64,000 nt of DNA from Pseudomonadota bacterium. Its GTDB lineage: Bacteria > Pseudomonadota > Alphaproteobacteria > Sphingomonadales > Sphingomonadaceae. The stretch covers positions 1-64,000 of the forward strand of contig JAEWZX010000013.1 of NCBI GenBank assembly GCA_023394965.1. Direction: 5' to 3'. Below are positions 51,611 through 60,557 of the stretch, one piece after another. The notes below the pieces were generated by a model. That model was not told the DNA's origin. It saw only the letters and a list, made by a program, of their open reading frames with translations, and did not search any database. The translations under genes were made by a program, and so were the position numbers. The number at the start of each line of letters is the position of its first letter. Position 1 is the stretch's first letter.

Positions 51611-52564
51611 ATGACCGAAACGCGCAAACCGACTCGCGATGGAGTGCTGGCAGCCGCTCGCTCGATCGCAGCGATTCTCCCGCCATCACCCTTGCTGCCC
51701 GTCGAAATCGATGGAGTGCGCTGCCATGTGAAGGTGGACAGCCTGCAACCGGTGGGGGCATTCAAGATCCGCGGGGGCTGGTGGCGGCTTTCGAACCTGG
51801 ACGAAGACGAAAGGCGTCGCGGGGTAATCGCCGTGTCATCGGGCAATCACGCGCAGGGCGTCGCATGGGCTGCCCGCCGCCTGGGTATCGCCGCAAGCAT
51901 CGTCATGCCCCGCAATGCGCCGCAGGTGAAACTGGAGGCGACGCGGGCGCTGGGCGCCGATATCGTGCTGTATGACCGGCCCGGCCAGGATCGTGACGAA
52001 GTAGCAGCACGGCTGGTGGAGGAACGCGGTGCCGTGCTGGTCCATGCCTTTGGCGACCCCTGGGTTATCGAAGGCCAGGGAAGCGCCGGGATCGAGATCG
52101 CCGCGCAGCTTGGCCGCACGCCATCGCGCGTGCTGGTGTGCTGCGGTGGTGGCGGCCTTGCCGCCGGGCTGGCCCTCGCCTGCCCGGACAGCGCCATCCA
52201 TATCGTGGAGCCGCATGGCTGGGATATGGTCGGTCAGGCACTGGCAGCGGGCAAGGTGGTCCATGTCGGCGAAAACCCGCCCTCCACCGTCTGCGACGCA
52301 CTGCAACCCGATGCGACGAAACCGATCAACCTGTCGGTCCTGCTGAACCGGGCAGAACCCGGCGTGACGGTTACCGACGCAGAAGTCCGCGCGGCCCAGC
52401 GCTTCGCCTTCGCCCGGCTCAATCTGGTGGTCGAACCCGGCGGCGCGGCGGCTCTGGCAGCAGCGCTGGCGGGCAAGGTCGCGGTGGATGAAGATACGGT
52501 GATCATGGTCACGGGCGGCAATACCGATGCGGCAAGTTTTGCCGCCATGCTCACCGAAGCATAG
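51611..52564 (+). CDS. Threonine/serine dehydratase-like PLP enzyme
   Basis: Encodes 317 residues. Fold II PLP enzyme with the lysine motif PVGAFKIRGGWWRLS (about residues 37-51), phosphate/substrate loop SSGNHAQGVAWAARRLGI (about 77-94), and glycine-rich cofactor loop VCCGGGGLAAGLALA (about 174-188). No C-terminal ACT domain, so it resembles catabolic threonine dehydratase or serine racemase rather than biosynthetic IlvA. GGAG lies ten bases before ATG 51611, preferred over an upstream start. It may begin a plus-strand operon with the MAPEG genes. Confidence 0.88.
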   Translation: MTETRKPTRDGVLAAARSIAAILPPSPLLPVEIDGVRCHVKVDSLQPVGAFKIRGGWWRLSNLDEDERRRGVIAVSSGNHAQGVAWAARRLGIAASIVMPRNAPQVKLEATRALGADIVLYDRPGQDRDEVAARLVEERGAVLVHAFGDPWVIEGQGSAGIEIAAQLGRTPSRVLVCCGGGGLAAGLALACPDSAIHIVEPHGWDMVGQALAAGKVVHVGENPPSTVCDALQPDATKPINLSVLLNRAEPGVTVTDAEVRAAQRFAFARLNLVVEPGGAAALAAALAGKVAVDEDTVIMVTGGNTDAASFAAMLTEA

Positions 52565-52631
52565 TTGCATTTGACAATCGAACCCCACCACCGCACCTTT
52601 GCGGCAGAGGGTCACAAGGGGAGAAATCACA

Positions 52632-53084
52632 ATGCTTGCTCAGATGCTCGCACCCGCGGCGGTGCTGATCGCGTGGTCGCTGGTGATGCTGTTCTGGATG
52701 GCCTTCACGCGCTTTCCTGCGATGAGCAAGCTCGGCAGCGGTGTCGGCACGGCCCGCCCCGGCGGCCGCGGCCAGGATCTCGAAGGGGTCATCCCCGACA
52801 AGGTCAACTGGAAAGCGCATAACTACGCCCATCTGATGGAACAGCCCACGCTGTTCTACGCGGCAAGCGTGATCATCGCCCTGCTCGGGGCAAGCGCGTT
52901 CGATACTCTCGCCGCCTGGATCTATGTCGCGCTGCGCATCGTCCATTCGATCTGGCAGGCCACGATGAATGTCGTGAAGATACGCTTCCTGCTGTTCATC
53001 GCCTCCACCGCGGCCCTGATATATCTCGCCTATCGCGCAGTCGCGCTCACTCTGTTCCATGACCCCGGCCTCGCGCCGGCCTGA
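52632..53084 (+). CDS. MAPEG family membrane protein (first of tandem pair)
   Basis: 150 residues with four transmembrane helices. The MAPEG motifs are NWKAHNYAHLMEQPTLFYAA (about residues 57-76) and YVALRIVHSIWQATMN (about 98-113). MAPEG proteins include glutathione-dependent membrane transferases. GGGGAG lies nine bases before ATG 52632. The next gene encodes a homologue with the same signature; the pair clearly arose by duplication and may form hetero-oligomers. Confidence 0.88.
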   Translation: MLAQMLAPAAVLIAWSLVMLFWMAFTRFPAMSKLGSGVGTARPGGRGQDLEGVIPDKVNWKAHNYAHLMEQPTLFYAASVIIALLGASAFDTLAAWIYVALRIVHSIWQATMNVVKIRFLLFIASTAALIYLAYRAVALTLFHDPGLAPA

Positions 53085-53099
53085 GGGGAAGCCCTGACA

Positions 53100-53543
53100 A
53101 TGAACCCGATTACAGACGCCGCCATCCTCCAGCCGGTCATCGTGCTGATGGCATGGACCATGATCATCTGGGCGTGGATGTATGTCACGCGTATCCCGGC
53201 AATGAGCGACGCGGGCATTCGGCCCGACGATGCCCGCAAGACCAAGGCATTGGACGAAACGCTGCCCGCCGAAGTCCAGTGGAAAGCCCATAATTACAAC
53301 CATCTGCACGAACAGCCCACGCTGTTCTATGCCGTCTGCCTGCTGCTGGCGATGGTCGGCCAGGGCGAAGGCATGAATGCGCTGCTGGCGTGGATCTACG
53401 TTGGCCTGCGCATCATCCATTCGATCGTGCAGGTCACTGCCAACAAGGTGATGGTGCGCTTCGTGCTGTTCGCCGTGTCGAGCGTGGTGCTGATTGCGCT
53501 CATTCTCCATGCCGGAATGTGGGCGTTCGACATCCAGCCCTGA
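53100..53543 (+). CDS. MAPEG family membrane protein (second of tandem pair)
   Basis: 147 residues, four helices, with QWKAHNYNHLHEQPTLFYAV and YVGLRIIHSIVQVTANKV aligned directly to the first copy. The loops differ (RPDDARKTKALDETLPAE here against a Gly-rich RPGGRGQDLEGVIPDK in copy one), so divergence is advanced. AGGGGAAG precedes ATG 53100. Spacing to the first copy is 15 bases, which implies co-transcription. Confidence 0.88.
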   Translation: MNPITDAAILQPVIVLMAWTMIIWAWMYVTRIPAMSDAGIRPDDARKTKALDETLPAEVQWKAHNYNHLHEQPTLFYAVCLLLAMVGQGEGMNALLAWIYVGLRIIHSIVQVTANKVMVRFVLFAVSSVVLIALILHAGMWAFDIQP

Positions 53544-53585
53544 CTTATCGAAATCGGGTCGCGCCAAGCATAGTGGGGGTATCCC

Positions 53586-53966
53586 ATGACCAAGCCGACC
53601 CTGGCCGCAATGGCCATTCCCGCTGCCGCGCTCGCCCTGAGCGGATGCGGCAGCGATCGCGATTTCACGAACGGAATGTGGACGGGCACGGCCATGCCCG
53701 ACTTCCAGTGTCGGGGAAATCTGGACGTAATCGCGATCAACGACGACAAGATCCAATACGCCACCCTCGGGCAGGTGCGCGAGGAATGGAGCGGTCTCAA
53801 GACGCAGTTCAAGGGCGACGGCCAGGTCGTTCTCAAGGGCCGGTCAGGGGAAGTGTTCCGCTTTCGCGATGATGGTGACGGCGCGATGATCCTCGAAGAG
53901 GCACCGCGCTCGTTCACCCGCTATTGGCAGGTGCCGAAGGATATAGTGAGGTGCCCCGCAGCCTGA
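53586..53966 (+). CDS. Small lipoprotein downstream of MAPEG pair
   Basis: 126 residues from ATG 53586. The signal peptide ends in the lipobox ALSGC (about residues 17-21). The mature part is beta-rich (GMWTGTAMPDFQCRGNLDVI, TQFKGDGQVVLKGRSGEVFRF) with three further Cys and no recognised domain; it could be a small lipocalin-like or OB-like fold. Same direction as the MAPEG pair and 42 bases behind it. The 3' end faces trxB. Confidence 0.75.
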   Translation: MTKPTLAAMAIPAAALALSGCGSDRDFTNGMWTGTAMPDFQCRGNLDVIAINDDKIQYATLGQVREEWSGLKTQFKGDGQVVLKGRSGEVFRFRDDGDGAMILEEAPRSFTRYWQVPKDIVRCPAA

Positions 53967-54008
53967 CTGCCCAGGCCGGCGATCATACCGGGAACACGGG
54001 TTGGCGCT

Positions 54009-54992
54009 CTACTCGGCCGCTTCGGCTTCGTGCACATGCCCGTCTGCATCGATTTCGAGATTGGCGAGGAAGCGCTCGGCATCGAGAGCCGCCATGCAGC
54101 CCATGCCCGCCGCGGTGACAGCCTGACGGTAGACATGGTCGGTCACATCCCCGGCCGCGAATACGCCCGGCACTTCGGTTTTGGGTGATCCCGGCTCGGT
54201 CAGAAGGTAACCGCCCTCGTCCATCGGCAGCTTGCCCTTGAACAGTTCGGTGGCAGGCGCATGGCCGATGGCCACGAAACCGCCGTCGACCTCGAATGTG
54301 CTGGCATCGCCGGTCACGGTGTCGCGCAGGTTGAGATGGCCGAGCGCACCGGTCGGCCCCGCCTCGAAGCTTTCGACGGTCTTGTTCCACAACACGGTGA
54401 TGTTCGGATGTTTGAGCAAGCGTTCCTGTAGGATCTTCTCCGCGCGCAACTCATCCCGACGGTGGATCAGCGTCACGTCGTCGGAATGGTTGGTGAGATA
54501 GAGCGCTTCCTCGACTGCGGTATTGCCACCGCCGATCACGGCCACCTTCTTGCCGCGATAGAAGAACCCGTCACAGGTGGCGCAGGCAGATACGCCCTTG
54601 CCGCCCAGTTCCTGCTCACCCGGCACTCCAAGCCATTTGGCCTGAGCTCCCGTAGCGATAACCAGCACATCGGCGATGTATTCGTCGCCACTGTCACCGA
54701 TGGCCTTGAAAGGCGAACCACCGGCTATGTCGACATCGACGATGGTGTCCCACATCATGCGCGTGCCGACATGTTCGGCCTGCTTCTGCATCTGCTCCAT
54801 CAGCCAAGGCCCCTGAACGACGTCAGCGAAACCGGGATAGTTCTCGACATCGGTGGTGATGGTCAGTTGCCCACCGGGCTGCAGCCCCTGCACCACGATC
54901 GGTTCCATCATCGCGCGGGCCGCATAGATGGCGGCGGAATATCCTGCCGGGCCAGAACCGATGATGAGCATCTTGGTGCGATGGGTAGCCAT
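54009..54992 (-). CDS. trxB: Thioredoxin-disulfide reductase
   Basis: 327 residues. NADPH-dependent flavoprotein reducing thioredoxin. FAD loop IIGSGPAGYSAAIYAARA, the redox disulfide CATCDGFF (about residues 142-149), NADPH motif VIGGGNTAVEEALYLTNHS and the C-terminal FAD segment GVFAAGDVTDHVYRQAVTAA. Standard length and order for the low-molecular-weight class. Start ATG 54992 fits the family. Confidence 0.96.
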   Translation of the reverse strand: MATHRTKMLIIGSGPAGYSAAIYAARAMMEPIVVQGLQPGGQLTITTDVENYPGFADVVQGPWLMEQMQKQAEHVGTRMMWDTIVDVDIAGGSPFKAIGDSGDEYIADVLVIATGAQAKWLGVPGEQELGGKGVSACATCDGFFYRGKKVAVIGGGNTAVEEALYLTNHSDDVTLIHRRDELRAEKILQERLLKHPNITVLWNKTVESFEAGPTGALGHLNLRDTVTGDASTFEVDGGFVAIGHAPATELFKGKLPMDEGGYLLTEPGSPKTEVPGVFAAGDVTDHVYRQAVTAAGMGCMAALDAERFLANLEIDADGHVHEAEAAE

Positions 54993-55053
54993 TTGTTCAA
55001 TTCCGTAAGTCTGAATGGGTATCGCAGCTATATGGGAACCGCCGCGCCGAGAG

Positions 55054-55833
55054 TCACGCCACGAAGCGTGTGTTCAGCGCTTCCCGAAGCGCTTCATCCA
55101 CACCTATCGCCTGTTCCAGATAGCCATCGAAGCTGCCATGGCGTTCGCTGGCAATCTCAAGAAAGCGGTCGAGATATTCTTCCCGCACGCCCAGCAGATC
55201 CCGCGCAGCAGCATCGCCAAGCTTGCGCCCAAGCCGGGCTTCTATTCCCGGAAGCGACTGACGCGCCAGAATTTCGAAAGTCGGGCTATCGTTGGTGCGG
55301 AGAAATTCCTGGCGCTGATCCTGCTCGGATACGCCGAGAATGTGCAGCAGCATGGTCGCTGCAACGCCTGTCCGATCTTTCCCGGCATAACAGTGGACCA
55401 GGCTCGCCCCGTCCCGCTGGGCCAGAATATTGAGATAGCGGCCAAACATGTCCATCATCGCCGGGTTATCGGGCATGCGCGTATAAACTGCCAACATTCG
55501 CTGCCGGGCAAAATCGCCGGCACTCATCTCGGGCTCGATATCCATATGCGGCGGAGTGCTGGTCGTCTCGCCTTCGTAGAACAAAACCTCGCCGTCGAAA
55601 CCGTCCACGCGGCGGCAAGGATTGGCCGTGCGCTCGCTCTCCCCGCGTAAATCGATCACTGTGTGAATGCCGAGAGGAGCAATGGCAGCAAGGTCAGTGT
55701 CGGTGGCACCAACATGATGACCCGACCGATACAGTAGTCCGGTACGCACCGTTCCACCACTTTTCGTCGCCCATCCGCCATAATCGCGGAAATTGTGGAT
55801 GCCTTGGGTCTCGAGGAAAGGATCGCGAATCAT
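55054..55833 (-). CDS. Protein tyrosine/serine phosphatase
   Basis: 259 residues of the Y_phosphatase3 family. The N-terminus has NFRDYGGWATKSGGTVRTGL and LYRSGHH, and the Cys loop is VHCYAGKDRTGVAA (near residue 150), with the HCxxGKDRTG pattern. Such enzymes dephosphorylate tyrosine, serine or phosphoinositide-like substrates; the target is unknown. ATG 55833 is chosen because the open frame upstream offers only TTG starts; the ribosome site is weak. It lies 50 bases downstream of otsA on the same strand. Confidence 0.86.
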   Translation of the reverse strand: MIRDPFLETQGIHNFRDYGGWATKSGGTVRTGLLYRSGHHVGATDTDLAAIAPLGIHTVIDLRGESERTANPCRRVDGFDGEVLFYEGETTSTPPHMDIEPEMSAGDFARQRMLAVYTRMPDNPAMMDMFGRYLNILAQRDGASLVHCYAGKDRTGVAATMLLHILGVSEQDQRQEFLRTNDSPTFEILARQSLPGIEARLGRKLGDAAARDLLGVREEYLDRFLEIASERHGSFDGYLEQAIGVDEALREALNTRFVA

Positions 55834-55883
55834 GCAACCGACGGTGGCAGCCACGCCCCGCAAGCGCAATCACACAGGCTGGA

Positions 55884-57275
55884 TCACGCTTGTGAAAGAT
55901 CCCGCATAAATTTGGCAGTCCAGTCCTGCACATTGTCGTCCCGCACACTGGCGATCATTTTCTGATAACGCTGCTTCCGCTCTGCAAGCGGCATGTCGAG
56001 CGCGGTGCGGATCGCATGCGAAATATCGTCGGGACTGTGCGGATTAACCAGCACGGCATCGGTTAGCTGTGCGGCGGCCCCTGCAAAACGCGACAGGATC
56101 AAAACACCGGGGTCCTCTGGATCCTGAGCTGCCACATACTCTTTCGCGACGAGATTCATTCCATCGCGCAAAGGCGTCACGAGCCCGATCTTTGCGCCTC
56201 GGAAAAATCCGAACAGTTCGGCATGGCTATAGCCACGGTTGACGTAGCGGATCGGCACCATGTCTACTTCGCTGCGCGCCCCATTGATCTGGCCACACTT
56301 CTGCTCCAGCTCGGCACGGATTTCCTTGTAACTGTCCACACCCTCACGGCTTGGCGGCGCAATCTGGATAAAAACCAGGTCTCGTATGCTGTCGGGGTTC
56401 TTATCAAAGAAGCGACCTATGCCGTCGATCCGCTCTGGAATACCTTTGGAATAGTCTAGCCGGTCAACCCCAATCATTGCGATACGGCGCCGGGTCGAAC
56501 TGAGCAATCGCTGCTGCGCCTGCCGCGCCTCGCCGGTTTCTCCGAGCTTGGAAAAATGATCCCAGTCGATGCCGATCGGGTATGCCCGCGCGGTAGTGGT
56601 ACGGCCCTCGAAAGTGACTGTACCCGACACTTTGTCCACGTCTGCCCTCAGCTCGTTTTCACAATAATGAAGAAAGCTGTCGAGCCATTCCTGCGTCTGG
56701 AAACCGATGACGTCATAAAACAGAAGCGTGCGCACCAACCGCTCGTGATAAGGCAACGATACGAACAGGCGGGTTGGTGGCCAGGGTATGTGGAGGAAAA
56801 ATCCGATCCGGTTTTCCACACCGCGAGAGCGCAAGCGCTCACCTAACGGAATCAGGTGATAATCATGCACCCAAACCACATCATCAGGCTTTATCAGCGG
56901 GGCCGATAGATCGGCAAATCGCTCGTTCACGCGTTCATAGCCCTTGGCAGTTTCCCGCTCGTATTCGGCAAGGTCGAGCCGGTAATGGAACAGGGGCCAA
57001 AGGGTCGAATTGGCGTATCCGTTATAATATTCGTCGATATCGCGCTGTGAGAGATCGATGGTAGCCGTCGTCACACCATCTGCGGTCTGTGTGTCGATAT
57101 GACCAGTCCGCCCGCTTTCGCTTTCCTGGCCGGACCAGCCGAACCACAATCCCTGACGATCTTTCAGTGCAGCGTGCAGCGCGCCTGCAAGTCCACCCTG
57201 AGCCCCAGCCGCGCCGCGGGCCTTTGGCACCGCTACACGGTTAGAAATAACGACAAGGCGTGGATCTCCGCTCAG
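55884..57275 (-). CDS. otsA: Trehalose-6-phosphate synthase, apparently starting at CTG
   Basis: GT20 enzyme making trehalose 6-phosphate from UDP-glucose and glucose 6-phosphate. Recognisable are NGYANSTLWPLFHYR, VWVHDYHLIPLGERL, FLHIPWPP, VDRLDYSKGIPERI and LRDGMNLVAKEYVAAQDP. The first strand of the family (LVVISNRVAVPKARGAAG) is encoded upstream of the first standard start (GTG 57230), which would remove the essential NR pair. Between an upstream stop and that GTG no ATG, GTG or TTG exists. CTG at 57275 overlaps the GH15 stop (CTGA) with GGAG nine bases before, giving 463 residues. Confidence 0.88.
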   Translation of the reverse strand: MSGDPRLVVISNRVAVPKARGAAGAQGGLAGALHAALKDRQGLWFGWSGQESESGRTGHIDTQTADGVTTATIDLSQRDIDEYYNGYANSTLWPLFHYRLDLAEYERETAKGYERVNERFADLSAPLIKPDDVVWVHDYHLIPLGERLRSRGVENRIGFFLHIPWPPTRLFVSLPYHERLVRTLLFYDVIGFQTQEWLDSFLHYCENELRADVDKVSGTVTFEGRTTTARAYPIGIDWDHFSKLGETGEARQAQQRLLSSTRRRIAMIGVDRLDYSKGIPERIDGIGRFFDKNPDSIRDLVFIQIAPPSREGVDSYKEIRAELEQKCGQINGARSEVDMVPIRYVNRGYSHAELFGFFRGAKIGLVTPLRDGMNLVAKEYVAAQDPEDPGVLILSRFAGAAAQLTDAVLVNPHSPDDISHAIRTALDMPLAERKQRYQKMIASVRDDNVQDWTAKFMRDLSQA

Positions 57276-59056
57276 CGGACTTCGCTCCAGGGTTTACTTA
57301 GAAGGCCTGCACAATTGATTATACCAACTAGCGAATAGGTCTGCGGGAAGTTCCCCCAAAGCTCGCCGCTCTCATAATCGAGATCTTCGCTGAGCAGACC
57401 TGACTGGGTCGTATGGCTGAGCATATCGTCGAAGATAGCACGAGCTTCCTCCCGCCTTCCAACCAGCGCCAAGGCTTCGATCAGCCAGAAGGTGCAGACA
57501 TTGAATGCGGTTTCGGGGGCTCCGAAGTCGTCTTCCGCTGCATAGCGAAGCATGTGGTTGCCGCGGCGCAGATCGCGTTCGATGGCAGAAAAGGTTTTCA
57601 GGAAACGTTCGTCATCAGGTTTCAGGTAGCGCAGTTCCACCATCTGCAGCAGGCTTGCATCGAGATAATCGCTTTCGAAGCTGGCGCGGTAGTGCTGGCC
57701 TTGCTCGTTCCAAGCCATCTGTTCGATCTTCGTGCGGATGGCCAGCGCTCTTTGCTGCCAGAAGGTGACACGGTCTCCCTTGCCAAGCCGAGCCGCGACA
57801 TTGGCGAGACGGTCGCACGCCGCCCAGCACATGACGGCGGAATAAGTATGCACTTCCTGCCGGGTACGAAATTCCCACAGGCCGGCATCGGGCTTGTCAT
57901 GCTTCGTCCACGCCGCTTCCCCGACCTCTTCCAGATGGGCAAAATCGCGTTCGTCGGCCATACGCAGCAGACGGGTGTCGAAAAAGGCCTGCGCAGTGGG
58001 CATGACGATCTGACCATAGCAATCGTACTGCACCTGCTTGTACGCAGCATTGCCGACGCGCACCGGGCCCATGCCGCGGTATCCGGCCAAATGATCGGCT
58101 TCGAATTCGTGCAGCCGGTCCGCGCCCATGACAGAATAAAGCGGCTGGATTTGCCCACCACGCGCCTGGTCAACAATGTTGCGCAAATACGCTAGATACT
58201 TCTCCAGGACATCCAGCGCACCAAGACGGTTCAGCGCCTGCACGGTGTAATAGCTGTCGCGAATCCAGCAGTAGCGGTAGTCCCAGTTACGCTGGCTATC
58301 GGCCGCTTCGGGGATCGAGGTAGTAAGCGCCGCCACGATTGCCCCCGTTTCTTCATGCTGACACAGCTTGAGCGCGATGGCAGCGCGGATCACTTCTTCC
58401 TGCCATTCGAGCGGAATGTGCAGACCGCGTACCCAGTGTTGCCAGTACTTGGCGGTCATCGCTTCCATCCGCCGCACTTCGCTGCGGATATTGCCGACGA
58501 AGGGTTCGTCGGGGCCGAGGAAGAAATGCTGGTCGCTTTCGACGCGGTAGCTGCGCCCTTCCAGCAGATAACCCACCGGCGCATCGGTCGAAAGCCTTAC
58601 CGCCTGCGGGCCGATCAAATATCGGACGTGATTGGTGCCATTGGTCGTTTCCGCAAATTTGGCCCCATATTCCATCATAGGGGAGAGCACGACACGCATG
58701 CGCGGCGCCCCCGCCACGGGCCGGACAATACGGGCATAGGCTACCGGGCGGTACATCCGGCCCGAGCGTTCGAACCTAGGCGCGAAGTCATGAATTTCGA
58801 CAGCGCTGCCGTCTTCGCTTTCGAGCCTGGTAATCAGGATCGCTGTGTTGCGTTCATAGCGCTGCGTCGCCTTGGTCTGTCCCTCCAATTCGAAGTGCCA
58901 GATGCCACGATCGCGGACATCGCCGTTAAGCAACGAACAGAATATCGGATCGCCATCAACCCGTGGCACGCATCCCCAGACGATCGCGCCTTCAGGATCG
59001 ATCAGGGCGCTGACCTGGCAATTGCCGATGGGTGAAAGCTCTAGATCGGCCTGCAT
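57272..59056 (-). CDS. GH15 family glycoside hydrolase
   Basis: 594 residues. An N-terminal beta-sandwich (LELSPIGNCQVSALIDPEGA, then VWGCVPRVDGDPIFCSLL) is followed by an (alpha/alpha)6 barrel with the GH15 signature RNWDYRYCWIRDSYYTVQAL (about residues 258-277) and the C-terminal catalytic segment LDYESGELWGNFPQTYS (about 565-581). Members are glucoamylases or trehalases; its position between otsB and otsA suggests a trehalase or glucan hydrolase tied to trehalose turnover. ATG 59056 overlaps the otsB stop (TGATG) with GGAGG just before. Confidence 0.9.
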   Translation of the reverse strand: MQADLELSPIGNCQVSALIDPEGAIVWGCVPRVDGDPIFCSLLNGDVRDRGIWHFELEGQTKATQRYERNTAILITRLESEDGSAVEIHDFAPRFERSGRMYRPVAYARIVRPVAGAPRMRVVLSPMMEYGAKFAETTNGTNHVRYLIGPQAVRLSTDAPVGYLLEGRSYRVESDQHFFLGPDEPFVGNIRSEVRRMEAMTAKYWQHWVRGLHIPLEWQEEVIRAAIALKLCQHEETGAIVAALTTSIPEAADSQRNWDYRYCWIRDSYYTVQALNRLGALDVLEKYLAYLRNIVDQARGGQIQPLYSVMGADRLHEFEADHLAGYRGMGPVRVGNAAYKQVQYDCYGQIVMPTAQAFFDTRLLRMADERDFAHLEEVGEAAWTKHDKPDAGLWEFRTRQEVHTYSAVMCWAACDRLANVAARLGKGDRVTFWQQRALAIRTKIEQMAWNEQGQHYRASFESDYLDASLLQMVELRYLKPDDERFLKTFSAIERDLRRGNHMLRYAAEDDFGAPETAFNVCTFWLIEALALVGRREEARAIFDDMLSHTTQSGLLSEDLDYESGELWGNFPQTYSLVGIINCAGLLSKPWSEVR

Positions 59057-59799
59057 CATACCTCCAACCAATGGTGCACTGCAGCAACGTTGTCGAGACC
59101 GTATCGTGCCCGCTCACTTGGCCGTTCCCCGACTGCAATACCGAAACCGCCCTTTTCTGCTGCACCGGCAAAGCCATCCTCGTCGGTCACATCGTCGCCG
59201 ACAAACACCGGAAATGCCCCAAGGAAGGGTGAGACGGCCATGAAGGCGCTAACTGCCGCAGCCTTCGTCGCACCCGGGCGGACCAGTTCGACCACCCCCT
59301 TGCCGCTGGTCACGCGCAGGTCGCGCGAACCGGCAAAGCCATCAGCAAACGCCAGCGTCGCTTCCCGTTTTTCCGGCATTCCGCGAAAGTGAAGCGCACC
59401 ACCATGCGCCTTGGTTTCATAGAATAACCCATTGTCGGCGGCATATGCCTTGAGTTCGGTCACCGAGTTTTCGGAAAGACCGCGTGGCTCCTCACCAAGG
59501 CGCGTGCCGTCACTCAGAAAACGGGACGCCCCGTGTGACCCGGCACGGCAAATCGCCGGTTGCCCGATATACTTCGCCAAATCGTCCAGGGCCCGACCGC
59601 TAACGAGCGCCAATCTGCCATCCAGCCGACCGCTCAGTGCCTGCAAGTCGGCCGCCAAGGTCCTCGGGACAACAATATCGTCCGGGCGCGCAGCGATATC
59701 CACCAGCGTACCATCGAAGTCGAGAAACAGGGCGATTGGCCCTTGCGCAAGCAGTTCGCCAAGCGGCGGCGGGGCGGGAAGCGTTGTGTAGCCGTCCAT
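59056..59799 (-). CDS. otsB: Trehalose-6-phosphate phosphatase
   Basis: 247 residues of the HAD superfamily. Motif I is LFLDFDGTLVDIAARPD (about residues 23-39), the second LALVSGR, and motif IV VFVGDDVTDEDGFAGA (about 203-218), as in OtsB. It hydrolyses trehalose 6-phosphate made by otsA. ATG 59799 gives the expected short N-terminus; no ribosome site is evident there, and a TTG at 59835 would add 12 residues. First gene of the otsB-GH15-otsA operon. Confidence 0.93.
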   Translation of the reverse strand: MDGYTTLPAPPPLGELLAQGPIALFLDFDGTLVDIAARPDDIVVPRTLAADLQALSGRLDGRLALVSGRALDDLAKYIGQPAICRAGSHGASRFLSDGTRLGEEPRGLSENSVTELKAYAADNGLFYETKAHGGALHFRGMPEKREATLAFADGFAGSRDLRVTSGKGVVELVRPGATKAAAVSAFMAVSPFLGAFPVFVGDDVTDEDGFAGAAEKGGFGIAVGERPSERARYGLDNVAAVHHWLEV

Positions 59800-59845
59800 A
59801 TATGCAGCACGTAGCGTGTCGCCGCGTGCGGTCAAACGCCAGATC

Positions 59846-60505
59846 CTATGAAATCGTATCCTCTGCCCGTGGAACCAGGATCATCGTGTTGTCTTCCACC
59901 CGCCACGAGCCAAGGCGGGCAAGGACATTCATTCCAATCACGTTGAAGTCCCCGAAATTCTCCGCGATGGCTGCGTCGGTGCCGCTGGCGCTGACATTAC
60001 CGAAGGTCAGACTATCAACCGTGGCGACATGCGCCTGAACCGTGCCATTCGCGGTACCCAACATGATAGGGATTCCCCCGCGCCTCGGTTCCAAGCCAGC
60101 ACGTTCGGCCAGCGGAGCCGATATTGCAGTGAGGGTGGCGCCGGTGTCGATCATAAAGTTTCCGGGTACGCCGTTCACATTGGCGCGAACCCAGAAATGC
60201 CCATCCGGAGACAGCGGTATGCGGGTTTCACCGCCAGCAACAACCTGTTCAGGCAAACCGATCTGCGGCACTGCGACATCGAAGCGGGGATCAAAGCGGG
60301 AAAGCTGCAGCACTACCGTCAGCAATATCAGGCCAAGGACCAAAGAACTGATCACCCGCACCAACCCGCCAAGCTTCGATCGTTTGGCGATCATCGCCCC
60401 CAACCAGCCAAGCACCATTGCCGCTACAGCCGCGATCAGCAGTTCCGACCGGGGAATGGCGCGCAACATGTCGGCAGCAGCGCTGAAAACGGGCTCAAGT
60501 TCCAT
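59846..60505 (-). CDS. Membrane-anchored retropepsin-like aspartic protease
   Basis: 219 residues. Two hydrophobic segments (about residues 22-40 and 50-66) anchor it in the membrane, and the rest is a clan AA aspartic protease domain (TIGR02281-like): a strand with GHFWVRANVNGVPGNFMIDT, catalytic motif MIDTGATLTAIS (about 117-128) and a flap followed by NVIGMNVLARLGSWRV. One domain per chain implies a homodimer, as in retroviral proteases. The substrate is unknown. Ten bases lie between it and the nearest possible otsB frame upstream end. Confidence 0.88.
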   Translation of the reverse strand: MELEPVFSAAADMLRAIPRSELLIAAVAAMVLGWLGAMIAKRSKLGGLVRVISSLVLGLILLTVVLQLSRFDPRFDVAVPQIGLPEQVVAGGETRIPLSPDGHFWVRANVNGVPGNFMIDTGATLTAISAPLAERAGLEPRRGGIPIMLGTANGTVQAHVATVDSLTFGNVSASGTDAAIAENFGDFNVIGMNVLARLGSWRVEDNTMILVPRAEDTIS

Positions 60506-60557
60506 GGTTCACATATAGGATCGCCGCAATGACACGTCTATGAATAGCGCAAAGTCC

